Below, piece after piece: positions 42,930-53,015 of a DNA stretch of 64,000 nt (within the stretch, counting starts at the first letter, position 1; the number at the start of each line of letters is the position of its first letter). The position numbers and the translations under genes were made by a program. Below the pieces are notes generated by a model that did no database searches, was not told where the DNA came from, and saw only the letters and a list, made by a program, of their open reading frames with translations. The stretch spans positions 122,501 to 186,500 of the forward strand of contig CAUYUJ010000658.1 of assembly GCA_963575745.1 (NCBI GenBank), written 5' to 3'. The stretch comes from Prorocentrum cordatum (Eukaryota > Sar > Dinophyceae > Prorocentrales > Prorocentraceae).

Positions 42930-43660
42930 CGGGACGGGTACAGGTCGCGCTCAGTGGCCAGACAGCCTATATCTTCTCCGGCGCGCGACTGTACCCAATC
43001 CAAGGAGATCTCTCTTCCGACAACAGCTTTACGAATTCTGGCCCATAGGTCTTCATTGGGGCCCCTCGTGGCCCTCCTGCCCCCTTGGGCCAAGTTTTTT
43101 CAAAAGACCCTGGTGGTCCCTGGAAAAGTGAACGGTTCCCGTGCACCCTTCCAGGCCCAGGGCCAGGGCCACGGTTCCCGCCCGCGGCACCGACTGTCGG
43201 GGTCCCGTGCCGTCATCGCTCCCAGACACCAGGCGCCCTCGCGCCAGCCCCGAATCGCCACAGCCGCGCCACACCTACGACGACGCTGATCGTCCGAGCG
43301 CCTCCCTCCCGACCCGTCTCCAAAAAGCGTAAACACTCCCTCCCTCCGATAATCGTCGAGCTCACCCTGCCCGAAAAAAACTGGGGCAAGGCACTCCTCA
43401 TCGAATTTCAACGTGGTGAGACATTCAGGCGTGAGCCCGCGCAGCCATACCGAGGGCTCACTGTCGGCCCTGGCCAAGGCTCTCATCACCAAGTGCTCCG
43501 TCTTGGCGAACTCCTGGTGCTCCTCGTCATCCACAATGGCTGCACACTGCAAGACCTTGTGGGTCAAGGTCCCAGGCAGGCTCCAGCCCGCACCTGGGAC
43601 AGAGGACGCTGAGGTCGTAGCCTCTCCTGCGCTTGCTGTCCCTGGACCACTGGCCACCAC
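42930..43660 (-). pseudogene. RNase H domain of Element V
   Basis: On the - strand: SVWLRGLTPE, then GVFTLFGDGSGG (Asp codon at 43316-43318 on +), then RRRCGAAVAIRGWR. The middle with the Glu and second Asp is eroded and shorter than expected. The end reads PNEDLWARIRKAVVGREI and LDWVQSRAGEDIG (about 42960-43066), where Ser-Arg replaces the usual Ser-His. Loss of the Glu, the second Asp and the His indicates a dead enzyme. Confidence 0.65.
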
Positions 43661-44581
43661 TGATCACCACCACGGCGCGTGCCACTCTGCCCACAGACCT
43701 CTTCTCGGAATATGCCCAGCTCTCTCTTGACGTGCATCACATCAGCACCTCCAGCTAGATTGCCTCCATCCTCATGGTCGGCCGCCTGCTGCCACAGCCT
43801 CCTTCTGATGTCCTCCTTCAAGTCATGCATGATGGGCTGGTGGTCTATGAAGTCGCCGTAGGAGTCCGAGCTAGACTCCACCAGGTGCCACTCCGTGATG
43901 GGGTGGGCCATCCAGCCAAGGCCGGCTCCACGTGCCCGCTGTGCGAGCATCCCAACCCAGGTTCAGGAGCGTGGCCAGCAGCGCACCCAGTGGACCACGA
44001 ACTCGGCGCCACCAATGTTGCGCCCCAGCCTTGATCAGCACACCACGGATGGCAAGCCAGACCTTCCTTATACGCGCATGCAGTTCAGGAGCCGTCTCCC
44101 ACAACTCCAGCCAAGGGTCCACCAGCTGCAGTCGTAGCTAGACTCCTGGGTATTCTTCAAGTCCTGCAGCCAGCACCGTGGTGAGGCAACGGCCGCCGAC
44201 GTGCCCCCCAACGGCTGCACCAGCCTGCTGCCTCAGCTTCTTGATGACCGACGGGGTCAGGCCTTGGAGCTGGTGGCCGTAGGTGGCTTGTGGGGAGGCC
44301 CCCGTGCTCCAGAGCCCCTTAGTCTCCTTGGCCAGCGCCGCACTGCGCCGCAGTCTGATGATGCGGCCAGCTCGCCTGCCAGCCACCAGAAGTCTTTTGC
44401 GCTGCGTCTTGCAACACCTTCTCCTGCCTGCTGCAGCATCGCCGTCCAGGTCGACGGTGTCCAACGCCAGCTTCAGCGGGAGCGTCGCCGACACCAGCTC
44501 CTCCTGGATCTCACGCCCCCGCTGCGTGTCGGACGCCAGGAGCGTGGACTTGGGGGAGATGACCAAGCCGCGCTCCTCCAC
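43661..44581 (-). pseudogene. RT post-palm and connector of Element V
   Basis: The frame from 44581 reads GLVISPKSTLLASDTQRG, the strand just after RT motif C, and then a basic helix (KRLLVAGRRAGRIIRLRRS). It continues ATYGHQLQGLTPSVIKKLR, the Tyr-Gly and Gly landmarks of the thumb. The next pieces, MDPWLELWETAPE and RRVRGPLGALLATLLNLGWD (about 44122-43960), correspond to LDP...LTGAGW in Element I. The connector then continues (EDIRRRLWQQAADH) with frame changes. Confidence 0.55.
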
Positions 44582-44590
44582 GAAGCCGGG

Positions 44591-45240
44591 AGGAAGCGGA
44601 GGAGGAGGAGGAGGAGGAGGAGGAGGAGGAGGAGGAGGAGGAGGAGGAGGGGGAGGAGGAGGAGGAGGAGGAGGAGGAGGAGGAGGAGGGGAGGAGGAGG
44701 AGGAGGAGGAGGAGGAGGTGCGAGAAGCAGGAGGAGAGAAGGAGAAGGAGGAGGAGCAGCAGCAGCAGGAGGCGCGCGAAGCCGAAGGAAGAGGATGAGG
44801 AGAGGAGGAGGAGGAGGAGGAGGAGGAGGAGGAGGAGGAGGAGGAGGAGGAGGGGGAGGAGGAGGAGGAGGAGGGAGGAGGAGGAGGAGGAGAGGAGGAG
44901 GAGGAGGAGGAGGAGGAGGAGGAGAGGAGAGGAGAGGAGAGGAGGGGAGGAGAGTAGAGGAGAGGGAGAGGGGAGGGAGGGGGGGGGGGGGGGGGAGGGG
45001 AGGGGAGGGGAGGGGAGGGAGGGGGGGGGGGGGAGGGGAGGGGAGGGGAGGGGAGGGGAGGGGAGGGGAGGGGAGGGGAGGGGAGGGGAGGGGAGAGGAG
45101 AGGAGAGAGCAGGGGAGAGGAGAAGAGAGGAGAGGAGGGGCGAGGAGAGAAGAGGAGAGGAGAGAAGAGGAGGGAAGAGGAGATGTAGAGGAGAGGAGGG
45201 GAGATGGAGGAGGGCGGAGGAGGGAGCGGGTCGGGCCGAG
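44591..45240. repeat. (GGA)n / (GGGGA)n polypurine array
   Basis: GGA triplets to about 44930, then GAGAG, GGGGA and GGAGA pentamers to about 45240. It starts ten bases from the truncated RT of Element V. Confidence 0.95.
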
Positions 45241-46559
45241 AGCGTCAGGCAAGAGGCGGCGGCACGCCACCACGGGCACAGCCGCTCGGGGAGGTCGAGG
45301 AGGGCACGTCTCCACAGGCGCAGGGGGAGAACCCCGTGGCAAGGATCGGGAGGGACAGCGAAGTCAGACGAGCGACGCCACGGACACGGACGAAGCGAGC
45401 GGAGGGACACGCAGTTGCAACGAGGCGAGGCGAGGCGAGGCGCGCGTGTCGGTCCGGAGACCGGCCCTGGAAAGAGCTGCGTGGGCCCCATCCGCCCCCG
45501 CCCTCGCCTCCGCCTCCTCCGCCTCTGCCTCCCCTGGCTCCTCCTCGCACGCTGCCCCACAGCGCGGCGGCGGCGACGACCACGGCGACGACGGCGGGCG
45601 TGGGCAGCGGCGGCGATCTATGCGGGAGACTACCCCAGGACCGGCCTCTCACCCCGACTCGGTTCTCTGACGCTCCCAGGACCTGGCGACGGCGCCCAGG
45701 GGCCGAAAACTATGCAAAGCACCTCCGCCTCGACATCGAGGCCTGGGGACGACGGCGCCGACGACGGCGGCGGCGGCCACGAGCACGACGGCGGCACGGG
45801 CGCGCCTCGCGATTGGGCGCCCTCATGCCCGAGGGCACTGGAGGCATCTGGGGCGGTGCGCGCCGCGTCGGCCCTCTGTCGTCTCCCGCTCCGCCTCCGC
45901 TTCCAGCCTCCCGCCGCAGGAGGTGGAGGAGGGCGGACGAGGCTCACGCAACGAGCTCGCGATTCATGTACAGTGGAGGTCAGTCCACAAGAAACCTTCC
46001 ACAAGAAACCCAGCCCCGAGACCCCAGGACGTCCATCGATCTTTGGCGTAGGAGCGTCGCGCTCTCCACAGCAAAACCCTCTAAACCCTCGAAACCCAGG
46101 GCACCCTGGAGGCAAGCAGGGTGCTTCTTGGCATGGGCCTCCACTGCATGGCCAACGTCACAGAGGAGGGGCGAGGGATTCTGGACTTCTGGGCTGCCTC
46201 GCGCGCCACCGCGGAGGGGGGCACGGGGCCCGCGCAGAGAGGAGAGCGCTCGAGGCCCCGCGCCACGCGCCACGCGTGCCTCGGGACCGCAATTGTTTGA
46301 GGCAGATGCCCGCGAGAGAGATAGAGAGAGGATGACGACGTGAGGAGGCAGGAGGAGGAGGATGCTGCGCCTCAAGACCGCAGTTAGGCAGAGGCCCGAG
46401 AGAGTGGATGACGAAGTGAGGAGGAGGCAGGAGGAGGCTCGAGGATCGAGATGGTCTTTGCGCGCTCTTCGTACAGGGGCTGGTGTTGGCCGGCCCAGAC
46501 AGCCACAAGCATTGTACATCCCTGTGTGTCCTTGCGATTTTCGCATTCTTCTCGGCCTG
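45241..46559. other. No recognisable gene
   Basis: GC-rich sequence with overlapping open frames on both strands. A phrase CAGGGGCCGAAAACTATGCA near 45695-45715 resembles repeat R1 (CCGAAAACTATG also occurs near 48376). No protein domain is seen. Confidence 0.4.
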
Positions 46560-46804
46560 AGAGACCCGCCAAGATGGCCCTGAGATCGCCTCAAGACGGC
46601 TCCCAAGTAGGCCCGCAAGAGGACCCATCAGGCCCCCAGGCGGGCGAACTTGAGCGGGCGAAACCCCCCAGGGGCCCCCAAGGCGTCCCAGGGACTCCCA
46701 GGTGGTCCCCAGGAGGTTCCCGAGAGGCCTCCGAAGGGCCCCCCAAAGCCCCGAGAGGCCTCCGAAAGAGCCCAAGAGGCATCCTAGAGGCCTCTCAGAT
46801 CGTC
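46560..46804. repeat. AGGCCCCCAAG minisatellite
   Basis: Degenerate units of 10-12 bases, the complement of the CTTGGGGCCT repeat at 36660-37110. Confidence 0.7.
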
Positions 46805-46935
46805 GGCGCGCCCAGCGGGGAAGTGCGAGGGGGCAGGCTTCCTCCGAAGGCTCAGAAGGCGTCTGTCCTCCCGAGAAATTATCCGAGCCATCTCCGAAGC
46901 CCCATTGGGGACCTACTGACCCGTGTCAATGCAAA
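46805..46935. repeat. Repeat related to FB-E
   Basis: GGGGAAGTG, then CGAAGGCTCAGAAGGC, then CCGAGCCATCTCCGAAG is collinear with 48095-48190 at roughly three bases in four. Confidence 0.45.
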
Positions 46936-47084
46936 CGCGGGTCCTGCAAGATCCTGTGGGAGTCTGCAGAATTCTGCGCGCCAGCCCTGGTCCATGCAAC
47001 CCTGGCTTTGCAGGTTCCTGCAAGAAACGGCGCTTTGGCTGACCGCCGTTTGCACATTGACCACCGTCTCAAGTTTGGACGCAC

Positions 47085-47279
47085 GAAACGGGTATGGACA
47101 AAATGGGTACGATGCCCAACAACGAATGTTGTCCAAAACCGGCAGCGGCCGCTATTGGGCAGGCGGCATGTTGTCTTCAGAGAACAACGTCCGCGGCGGC
47201 GCAGACAGCGAGCCCTGGTCAAAATGAATAGGAACTGCTGTTGGGCATCGAACCCAGTCTCTCCGTACCCTGGGTTTCT
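47085..47279. mobile_element. FB-D fold-back element, copy 2
   Basis: The left arm GAAACGGGTATGGACAAAAT is followed by GGGTACGATGCCCAACAACG. The right arm, on -, gives GAAACCCAGGGTACGGAG and then GGGTTCGATGCCCAACAGCA. The interior (CCAAAACCGGCAGCGGCCG, GCAGGCGGCATG, AACAACGTC) is collinear with 19243-19428. Length is about 195 bases, with no ORF. Confidence 0.65.
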
Positions 47280-47687
47280 TGATAAGCGTGGGGGGTACCC
47301 CCCCAACGGGGGTCAACCTCGCCTCGTCGTGGCGCCGCGACGGGGGTCGGAGCGCCTTCGGCGCTCGGTGGCTGCCCGCGACGGGGGTCGATGTGGGGCT
47401 GTCGGCGGTGGTGACGCCCCCCCCGACGCCTATGAAGAAACTCGGAGTACCCATGTCGATCGTCCCGATCAATGCTCCCGCCCCCGCCGCCTTCTGCCAA
47501 GGCCAGCAGTGCCTCTCACTTCCCCCTTCGGCGTGCCGCCGCTCACAGAGGAGCCCCTCGCCCACGGACCCTGTGCTCGGTGGCGGGCACGAGCCCCAAA
47601 GGCCCCAGGCCTGCGAGGTCCCGATGGTCTCGACATGGGGTCCCTGGAAGTCCTGACACTTTCACTGGGGCCGGCTTCTCACCTAGA

Positions 47688-47946
47688 GGCATCCTAGATG
47701 GGGTCCAAGTGGACGGGGTCGGAGGATCTCGCCGCATCGCCGATACATCGCCGATACATCGCCGATACATCGGCGATACATCGGCGATGCATCGGCCATG
47801 CACTGGCGACGTCGGCGATACATCCACGACGTCGGCGTGAAGAAAATTGGGCCCCACATGGAGCTGCATCGCCGACGCATCGCCGAAGCATCGGCGATGC
47901 GGCGCGATCCTCGGACCCCATCTATTCCGACCCCCTCGAGGAAGCC
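47688..47946. mobile_element. FB-C fold-back element, copy 1
   Basis: The arms carry GGGGTCGGAGGATCTCGCCG (left) and GGGGTCCGAGGATCGCGCCG (right, on -), 35 of 42 bases matching in the core. TAGAG lies outside both ends (47684-47688 and 47947-47951) with a 1-base overlap, suggesting a 4-5 bp target duplication. The interior is a set of 9-base CATCGCCGA/TCGGCGATG words in both orientations. There is no coding capacity. Confidence 0.65.
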
Positions 47947-47949
47947 TAG

Positions 47950-48085
47950 AGACACGGGGCCCCTGGAAGTCGGGCACCATTTTCTCATCCAGAGCTGTTG
48001 CCTGTCGGCCCCGGGACCCGGCGAGGGCCCTCGAAGACCGAACACTGCCAAAAACCTCCCGTCGTGATTTTGTCACGATGCTCGG
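47950..48085 (+). repeat. Dispersed repeat R1, copy 3
   Basis: It reads CATTTTCTCATCCAGAGCTG, then CGGCCCCGGGACCCGGCGAG, then CGAAGACCGAACACTGCC, then CGTCGTGATTTTGTCACGA. It abuts the right end of FB-C copy 1. CCCTGGAAGTC is repeated on both sides of FB-C (47643 and 47961), so FB-C may sit inside a partly duplicated R1. Confidence 0.6.
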
Positions 48086-48117
48086 CGGCGAGCCTGGGGG
48101 GGAAGTGAGAAGGGGCG

Positions 48118-48226
48118 GACCTGGTCAGAAGGCTCGGAAGACCGCTGGCCCTGAGAATTGTTCTGAGCCTTCTCCGAACACACGGAAAACTTCTCAGAAG
48201 GCGCGAGGCCTGCTGACAAGTCCCGC
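48118..48226. mobile_element. FB-E: small fold-back element
   Basis: Left GGACCTGGTCAGAAGGCTCG versus right, on -, GGACTTGTCAGCAGGCCTCG. An inner inverted pair, CAGAAGGCTCGGAAG against TTCTGAGCCTTCTCC, is also present. It is short and without ORF; mobility is inferred only from similarity to 46805-46935. Confidence 0.45.
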
Positions 48227-48596
48227 CGCTTTCTGAGAAGGCCTTCACTGTCTCATTTCCCCCTGGGCGCGCCGCTGAATATTGGTGAAGATCGGTCCCT
48301 GCCGGGGTCTATACGACGCGATTTGTCACCCCAGGTCGAGTTCCGGAGGTCCCAGTCGAACACGGCCCCCGGAGACCGAAAACTATGTTTTGTTATTTTA
48401 CCCAGAAGAAGAACACGCCTCGAACCTCGAGGTTCGAATCTCGAACTTCCCCCCCTCGCTCGCCGCCGATCTCGGATCGCCGACGGCGCCCGCGGAAAGG
48501 GTGAGGGCCTCGTGGGTCTGCACGGTGCGAGCCGACGTGCGAGCCTCGGCCACGAGGCGCTGCCGACAACAGAAACGCGCTGGCCAAAGAACTGAA

Positions 48597-51282
48597 GGGG
48601 CCCTGGGACACACAAAGAAACAGACACGGGTCCCAGGACTCCCCCTGTTTCTCCACGTTCTCTTGGCTCTCGTCGACCCCGCCCCCCCACGTCCCACCTT
48701 TTCCCATGTGTTCCTGGGAATATACGTGCAGTTGTGTCTGTGTGTGTGTGTGTTTTTGTTCCCCTCCTGAAGAACTCGGGAGGGGAACATTACCCTGTGA
48801 CGTACCCAACCCTTTCTATACATGTGGCGATCCTACTCAGGACCACTCAATGTTGACTGGCGTTCTGAAGGACCCGCAGTGCGCAAGAAGAGCACCCACC
48901 AGTGATTTTAGACGAGCGCAGCAAGAAGAGGAACGGCAACTATACAAAATGGAAACACAGGGGCGTTGAAAGAAACGCGTATGACGTACCTCCGAATGAT
49001 CCACGTGGGACCCACCTCCGCTGGGCCTCCCAGGAGCCCACGAAAAAATGCTACAATTGCACGGATCGCAAGCCCCCCCGGGGGCGGCGAGGTCCCGAGG
49101 TGATCCGCGTGGGACCCACCTCCGCTGGGCCTCCCAGGAGCCCACGAAAGCGGCAACAGTTGCGCAGATCGCAAGCCCCCCAGGGGGCGGCGAGGTCCCG
49201 AAGTGATTCGCGTGGGACCCACCTTCGCTGGGTCCCAGGAGCCCACGAAAGTGGCGACAATTGCGCAGATCGCAAGACCCCCAGGGCACCGTGAGGTCCC
49301 GAGGTGATCCGCGTGGGACCCCTCCGCTGGGCCCGAAAGTGGCGACAGTTGCGCAGATCGCAAGCCCCCCAGAGGGCGGCGAGGTCCCGAAGTGATCCGC
49401 GTTGGACCCACCTCTGATGGACCTCCCAGGAGCCCACGAAAATGGCGACAATTGCGCAGATCGCAAGCCCCCCAGGGGACGGCAAGTGGCGACAGTTGCG
49501 CAGATCGCAAGCCCCCCAGGGGGCGGCGAGGTCCCGAGGTGATCCGCGTGGGATGCACCTCCGCTGGGCCTCCCAAGAGCCCACGAAAGAAGCGACAGTT
49601 GCGCAACTCGCAAGCTCCCAGGGCACCGCGGGGTCCCGAAGTGATCCGCGTGGGACGTACCTCCGCTGGGCCTCCCAGGAGCCCACGAAAGTGGCGACGA
49701 TTGCGCAGATCGCAGCCCCCACGGCACCGAGAGGTCCCGAGGTGATCCGCGTGGGACGTACCTCCGCTGGGCCTCCCAGGAGCCCACGAAAATTGCGACA
49801 ATTGCGCAGATCGCTGTCCCCAAGGCACCGCGAGGTCCCGAGGTGATCCGCGTGGGACGTACCTCCGCTGGGCCTCCCAGGAGCCCACGAAAGTGGCGAC
49901 AGTTGCGCAGATCGCAGCCCCCAAGGCACCGCGAGGTCACGAGGTGATCCGCGTGGGACGCACCTCCGCTGGGCCTCCAAGGAACCCACGAAAATGGCGA
50001 CAATTGCGCAGATCGCAGCCCCCAGGGCTCCGCGAGGTCCCGAGGTGATCCGCGTGGGACGTACCTCAGCTGGGCCTCCCAAGAGCCCACGAAGATGGCG
50101 ACAGTTGCGCAGATCGCAAGCCCCCCAGGGGGCGGCGAGGTCCCGAAGTGATTCGCGTGGGACGTACCTCCGCTGGGCCTCCCAGGAGCCCACGAAAAAA
50201 AAGCGACAATTGCACGGATTTCAAACCCCCCTGGGGCACCGCAAAGTTCCGAGGTGATCCGCGTGGGACGCACCTCCGCTGGGCCTCCCAGGAGCCCACG
50301 AAAGTGGCGACAGTTGCGCAGATCGCTGTCCCCAAGGCACCGCGAGGTCCCGAGGCTCCGCTGGGCCTCCCAGGAGCCCACGAAAGTGGCGACAATTGCG
50401 CAGATCGCAGCCCCCAGGGCACCGCGAGGTCCCGAGGTGATCCGCATGGGACGTACCTCTGCTGGGCCCCCCAGGAGCCCACGAAAGTGGCGACAGTTGC
50501 GCAGATCGCACCCCCCAGGGCACCGCGAGGTCTCGAGGTGATCCGCGTGGGACCCACCGCCACTGGGCCTCCCGGGAGCCCACGAAAAGGGCGACAACTG
50601 CGCAGATCGCAGCCCCCAGAGCACCGCGAGGTCCCGAGGTGATCCGCGTGGGACCCACCTCCGGTGGGCCTCCCAGGAGCCCACGACAGTGGCGACAGTT
50701 GCGCAGATCGCTGCCCCCACGGCACCGAGAGGTCCCGAAGTGATCCGCGTGGGACGCACCTCCGCTGGGCCTCCCAGGAGCCCACGAAAGTGGCGACAAT
50801 TGCGCAGATCGCAAGCTCCCCAGGGCACCGCGAGGTCCCGAGGTGATCCGCGTGGGACGTACCTCCGCTGGGCCCCCCAGGAGCCCACGAAAGTGGCGAC
50901 AATTGCGGAGGTCGCAAGCCCCCCAGGGCACCGCGAGGTCCCGAGGTGATCCGCGTGGGACGTACCTCCGCTCGGCCTCCCAGGAGCCCACGAAAGTGGC
51001 GACAGTTGCGCAGATCGCAGCCCGACGGTACGAGAGAAGAGGAGAGGGGAACACAGGAAACAGGAGAGGAGGAGGGGAGGACGGGGAGGAGGATGAGGAG
51101 TTCTATTCAAAACGAGTACCCAACCATAGGAGGGTTGGGAAATACACAGACACAATTCATTGTGCATTCCCCCGAACATATGGGAAACTATGGGAAGTGG
51201 GGCGAAGGCAAAAACCCAGAAAGTATTGGAAAGTATGGGGAACCCTCTTATTTGCGTACATTTATGTGTGTCCTTGGGCCCC
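48597..51282. repeat. Inverted-repeat-bounded satellite block
   Basis: Left arm 48597-48742 and right arm 51144-51282 are inverted repeats. On - the left arm reads ACACAGACACAACTG, then ACATGGGAAAAGG and finally GTGTGTCCCAGGGCCCC. On + the right arm reads ACACAGACACAATTC, ATATGGGAAACTATGGG and GTGTGTCCTTGGGCCCC. A tandem array fills the space between. The whole may be one fold-back element about 2.7 kb long. Confidence 0.6.
48985..51020. repeat. Tandem array, about 20 copies of a 101-103 bp unit
   Basis: Each unit contains GGTGATCCGCGTGGGAC, CTCCGCTGGGCCTCCCAGG, AGCCCACGAAAGTGGCGACA and TTGCGCAGATCGCA. Two units near 49330 and 49485 are internally deleted, and one near 50350 lacks its GTGATCCGCG start. 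Because the unit is not an exact multiple of three, long ORFs cross the array in several frames without meaning. Confidence 0.95.
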
Positions 51283-51781
51283 GTGAAGAACGAAGGGGGC
51301 TCTTCTGGCCACGGCGAGCCTCGGCCACGCACGGGCCCCGCGCCCCGAACCCGTGGAGCGGCCCCCCCAAAGCCCCGAGCCCCTGCGGAGCCCAGAGGGG
51401 GCCTTCTCTCAGCGCCTCGGCTGCACGCTTCGACGACCAGGTCAAAACCGACCTTAGCGAGGGCGTCAACCTCCGTCGGTGCTGATGGCCGAAGCCTTGA
51501 GAGGCCACGGCACGATCGGTAAGTGGATCCGCCCTCCACTCCAGCCACTGCTGAAAATTCAAGCAGCCAGATCCCGTGATGAACGCCAGCCCCAGGCGGG
51601 AGTGCGTTTTGTGACCGACGGTGTCGTCGGAGAAGACGTGGCTTCCAACACGTCGGACGAAGCTCTGTGACATGTAGCTGAAACCAAAGAAAACGTGCCG
51701 CCCTGCCAAAGTGTCTGCATCTGGATTAACTCTATGTCCATACGCCGACGTACTAATGACCGATGTCGGAATCGCCCTCAC
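51248..51781 (-). CDS. Hypothetical ORF, - strand
   Basis: A 177-codon frame. Its first 100 residues have balanced composition (GRHVFFGFSYMSQSFVRRVG and DTVGHKTHSRLGLAFITGSG) and no repeat. The C-terminal part runs into the right arm of the satellite block and is not credible. No family is recognised; it may be an exon or the remnant of a transposon gene. Confidence 0.25.
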   Translation of the reverse strand: MRAIPTSVISTSAYGHRVNPDADTLAGRHVFFGFSYMSQSFVRRVGSHVFSDDTVGHKTHSRLGLAFITGSGCLNFQQWLEWRADPLTDRAVASQGFGHQHRRRLTPSLRSVLTWSSKRAAEALREGPLWAPQGLGALGGPLHGFGARGPCVAEARRGQKSPLRSSRGPRTHINVRK

Positions 51782-52340
51782 GAGTAACTAAGCGGTGCCA
51801 TTTGGAAACGATTCCAGGATTACACGAAGAAGGCGAAAACGAGCATCTAAAGTATGACACTCGCACTTCCACCTCAATATAATACTCCTTCTCTCATCTC
51901 ATCTCTTACGTACTCCTCACCACTCGCCCTCCCTCCCTCCCTTCTCCTCGACTCCTCCTCCTCCTCCTGCTCCTCCTCCTCCCCCTGATCCCCTTCCTCC
52001 TCCTCGACAATATTTCCCAACGAACCCCCTCGAAGTCCATAGCCCTTTGTGAAAACACAAGCACTCAGGTCCTTCCTTGTGCACTCCGAAAGAACCCTCT
52101 TAGCATCCACCTCTCCAAAACTCGTCCTCCCCCTTCGTCCTCCTCCTCCCCCTAGACCCATGCTTCCCCCCATCTACCCACCGACCCACCCACCCACCCA
52201 CCTATCCATCCTTCCATCCATCCGTCCATCCATCCCCCTCCGTCTTCCTAACGTCTCCCTCCATCCATCCCTCATGCACCCCCCCTCTCTCCGCCCCCCA
52301 CCCCCCTGCTTCTCCATCTTCGAGGTCCGAAGTCGACTAC
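51782..52340. other. Spacer with (TCC)n and (CCAT)n, no gene
   Basis: TCC-rich tract at about 51945-52010 and (CCAT)/(CCAC) tetramers at about 52170-52275. Confidence 0.6.
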
Positions 52341-53015
52341 AATCTCCTCATTGTGCTTCATCTGTTGCTACAGCTACTGCCACCGCCATCCGACCCTTGC
52401 ACAGACAGCAGGAGTCGACTGGATGAGAAGGGGAAGGACTGTGCCCCATCCTCGGGGAGGAGGACAAGGACAGACCTGGAGAATAAACCCACACTGCATC
52501 TCCCAAGATCTCTCCCCGGGTGCACTCTGACCAGGCACGCGAGGCGGCTCCGGCCGTGGCGACAAGGGCATGCAGGAGCCCACAAGTGGCGAATGGCGAA
52601 AACGAAGGGAAAACAACCGAATCGGCGACTTCCCTGAGATCCGACATTGCAAGACAACTGCAGCATCGAAAGAAATCACGACCGGAACCGCGGACTTCAT
52701 CTTGCCGCCCATCCTTCGACCTGGATCGATCTCTGCGAAGGTCCCAGGGCCCGTGGTGAAAAAAAATCGCAGCGCCAAGATCTCAAGGTGTAACTCCTCC
52801 TCCTCCTCCTCATCCTCCTCCTCCTCCCATGGGGGGGGCGACGAGGGCGACGAGCCGACGAAGGCGGCGAGAAGCCGACGGCGACGGCGTCTGGCGGGAC
52901 GCCTCGCTCGAGTCCGCCATTGCCGCGGGCGCAGGGGCGGGGGGGGGGCGCCGCACCACCCCTCGAGCTGAGCTGAAAGGCTCGGGGAGGCGATGCGCAG
53001 GAGCGCCGCCGCAGA
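52341..53015. other. No recognisable gene
   Basis: Open frames occur on both strands without motifs. Segment 52430-52620 is weakly similar to 18440-18620. A TCC tract lies at 52796-52828. Confidence 0.4.

Larger units (their letters stand above)
40186..44581 (-). mobile_element. Element V: - strand non-LTR remnant split by a satellite
   Basis: Read from right to left: RT after motif C, thumb/connector, RNase H, a 1.6-kb CAT/GATCGATA satellite, and finally the Cys/His tail. The order and many short motifs match Element I (WLRGL before RNase H, LWAR near its end, CGxY in the tail), so both are probably the same lineage. The upstream RT half is missing; a GGA array begins at 44591, exactly where motif C is expected. 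Uniting the two halves across the satellite is an inference. Confidence 0.6.

Noticed and set aside
47225-47275. tRNA-like T-arm on the - strand (GGGTTCGATGCCCA)
   Set aside because: No acceptor, D or anticodon arms can be matched, and the sequence is part of the FB-D inverted end.
48421-48450. GGTTCGAATC resembling a tRNA T-loop
   Set aside because: The 5-bp stem does not pair correctly and no cloverleaf fits around it.
48985-51020. CRISPR-like array
   Set aside because: The whole unit repeats with no unique spacers, the units are about 102 bp, and no cas genes are near.
48837-51548. 903-codon open frame on the - strand
   Set aside because: It crosses the 102-bp tandem array and merely reflects a GC-rich unit lacking stops; other frames on both strands are open there too.
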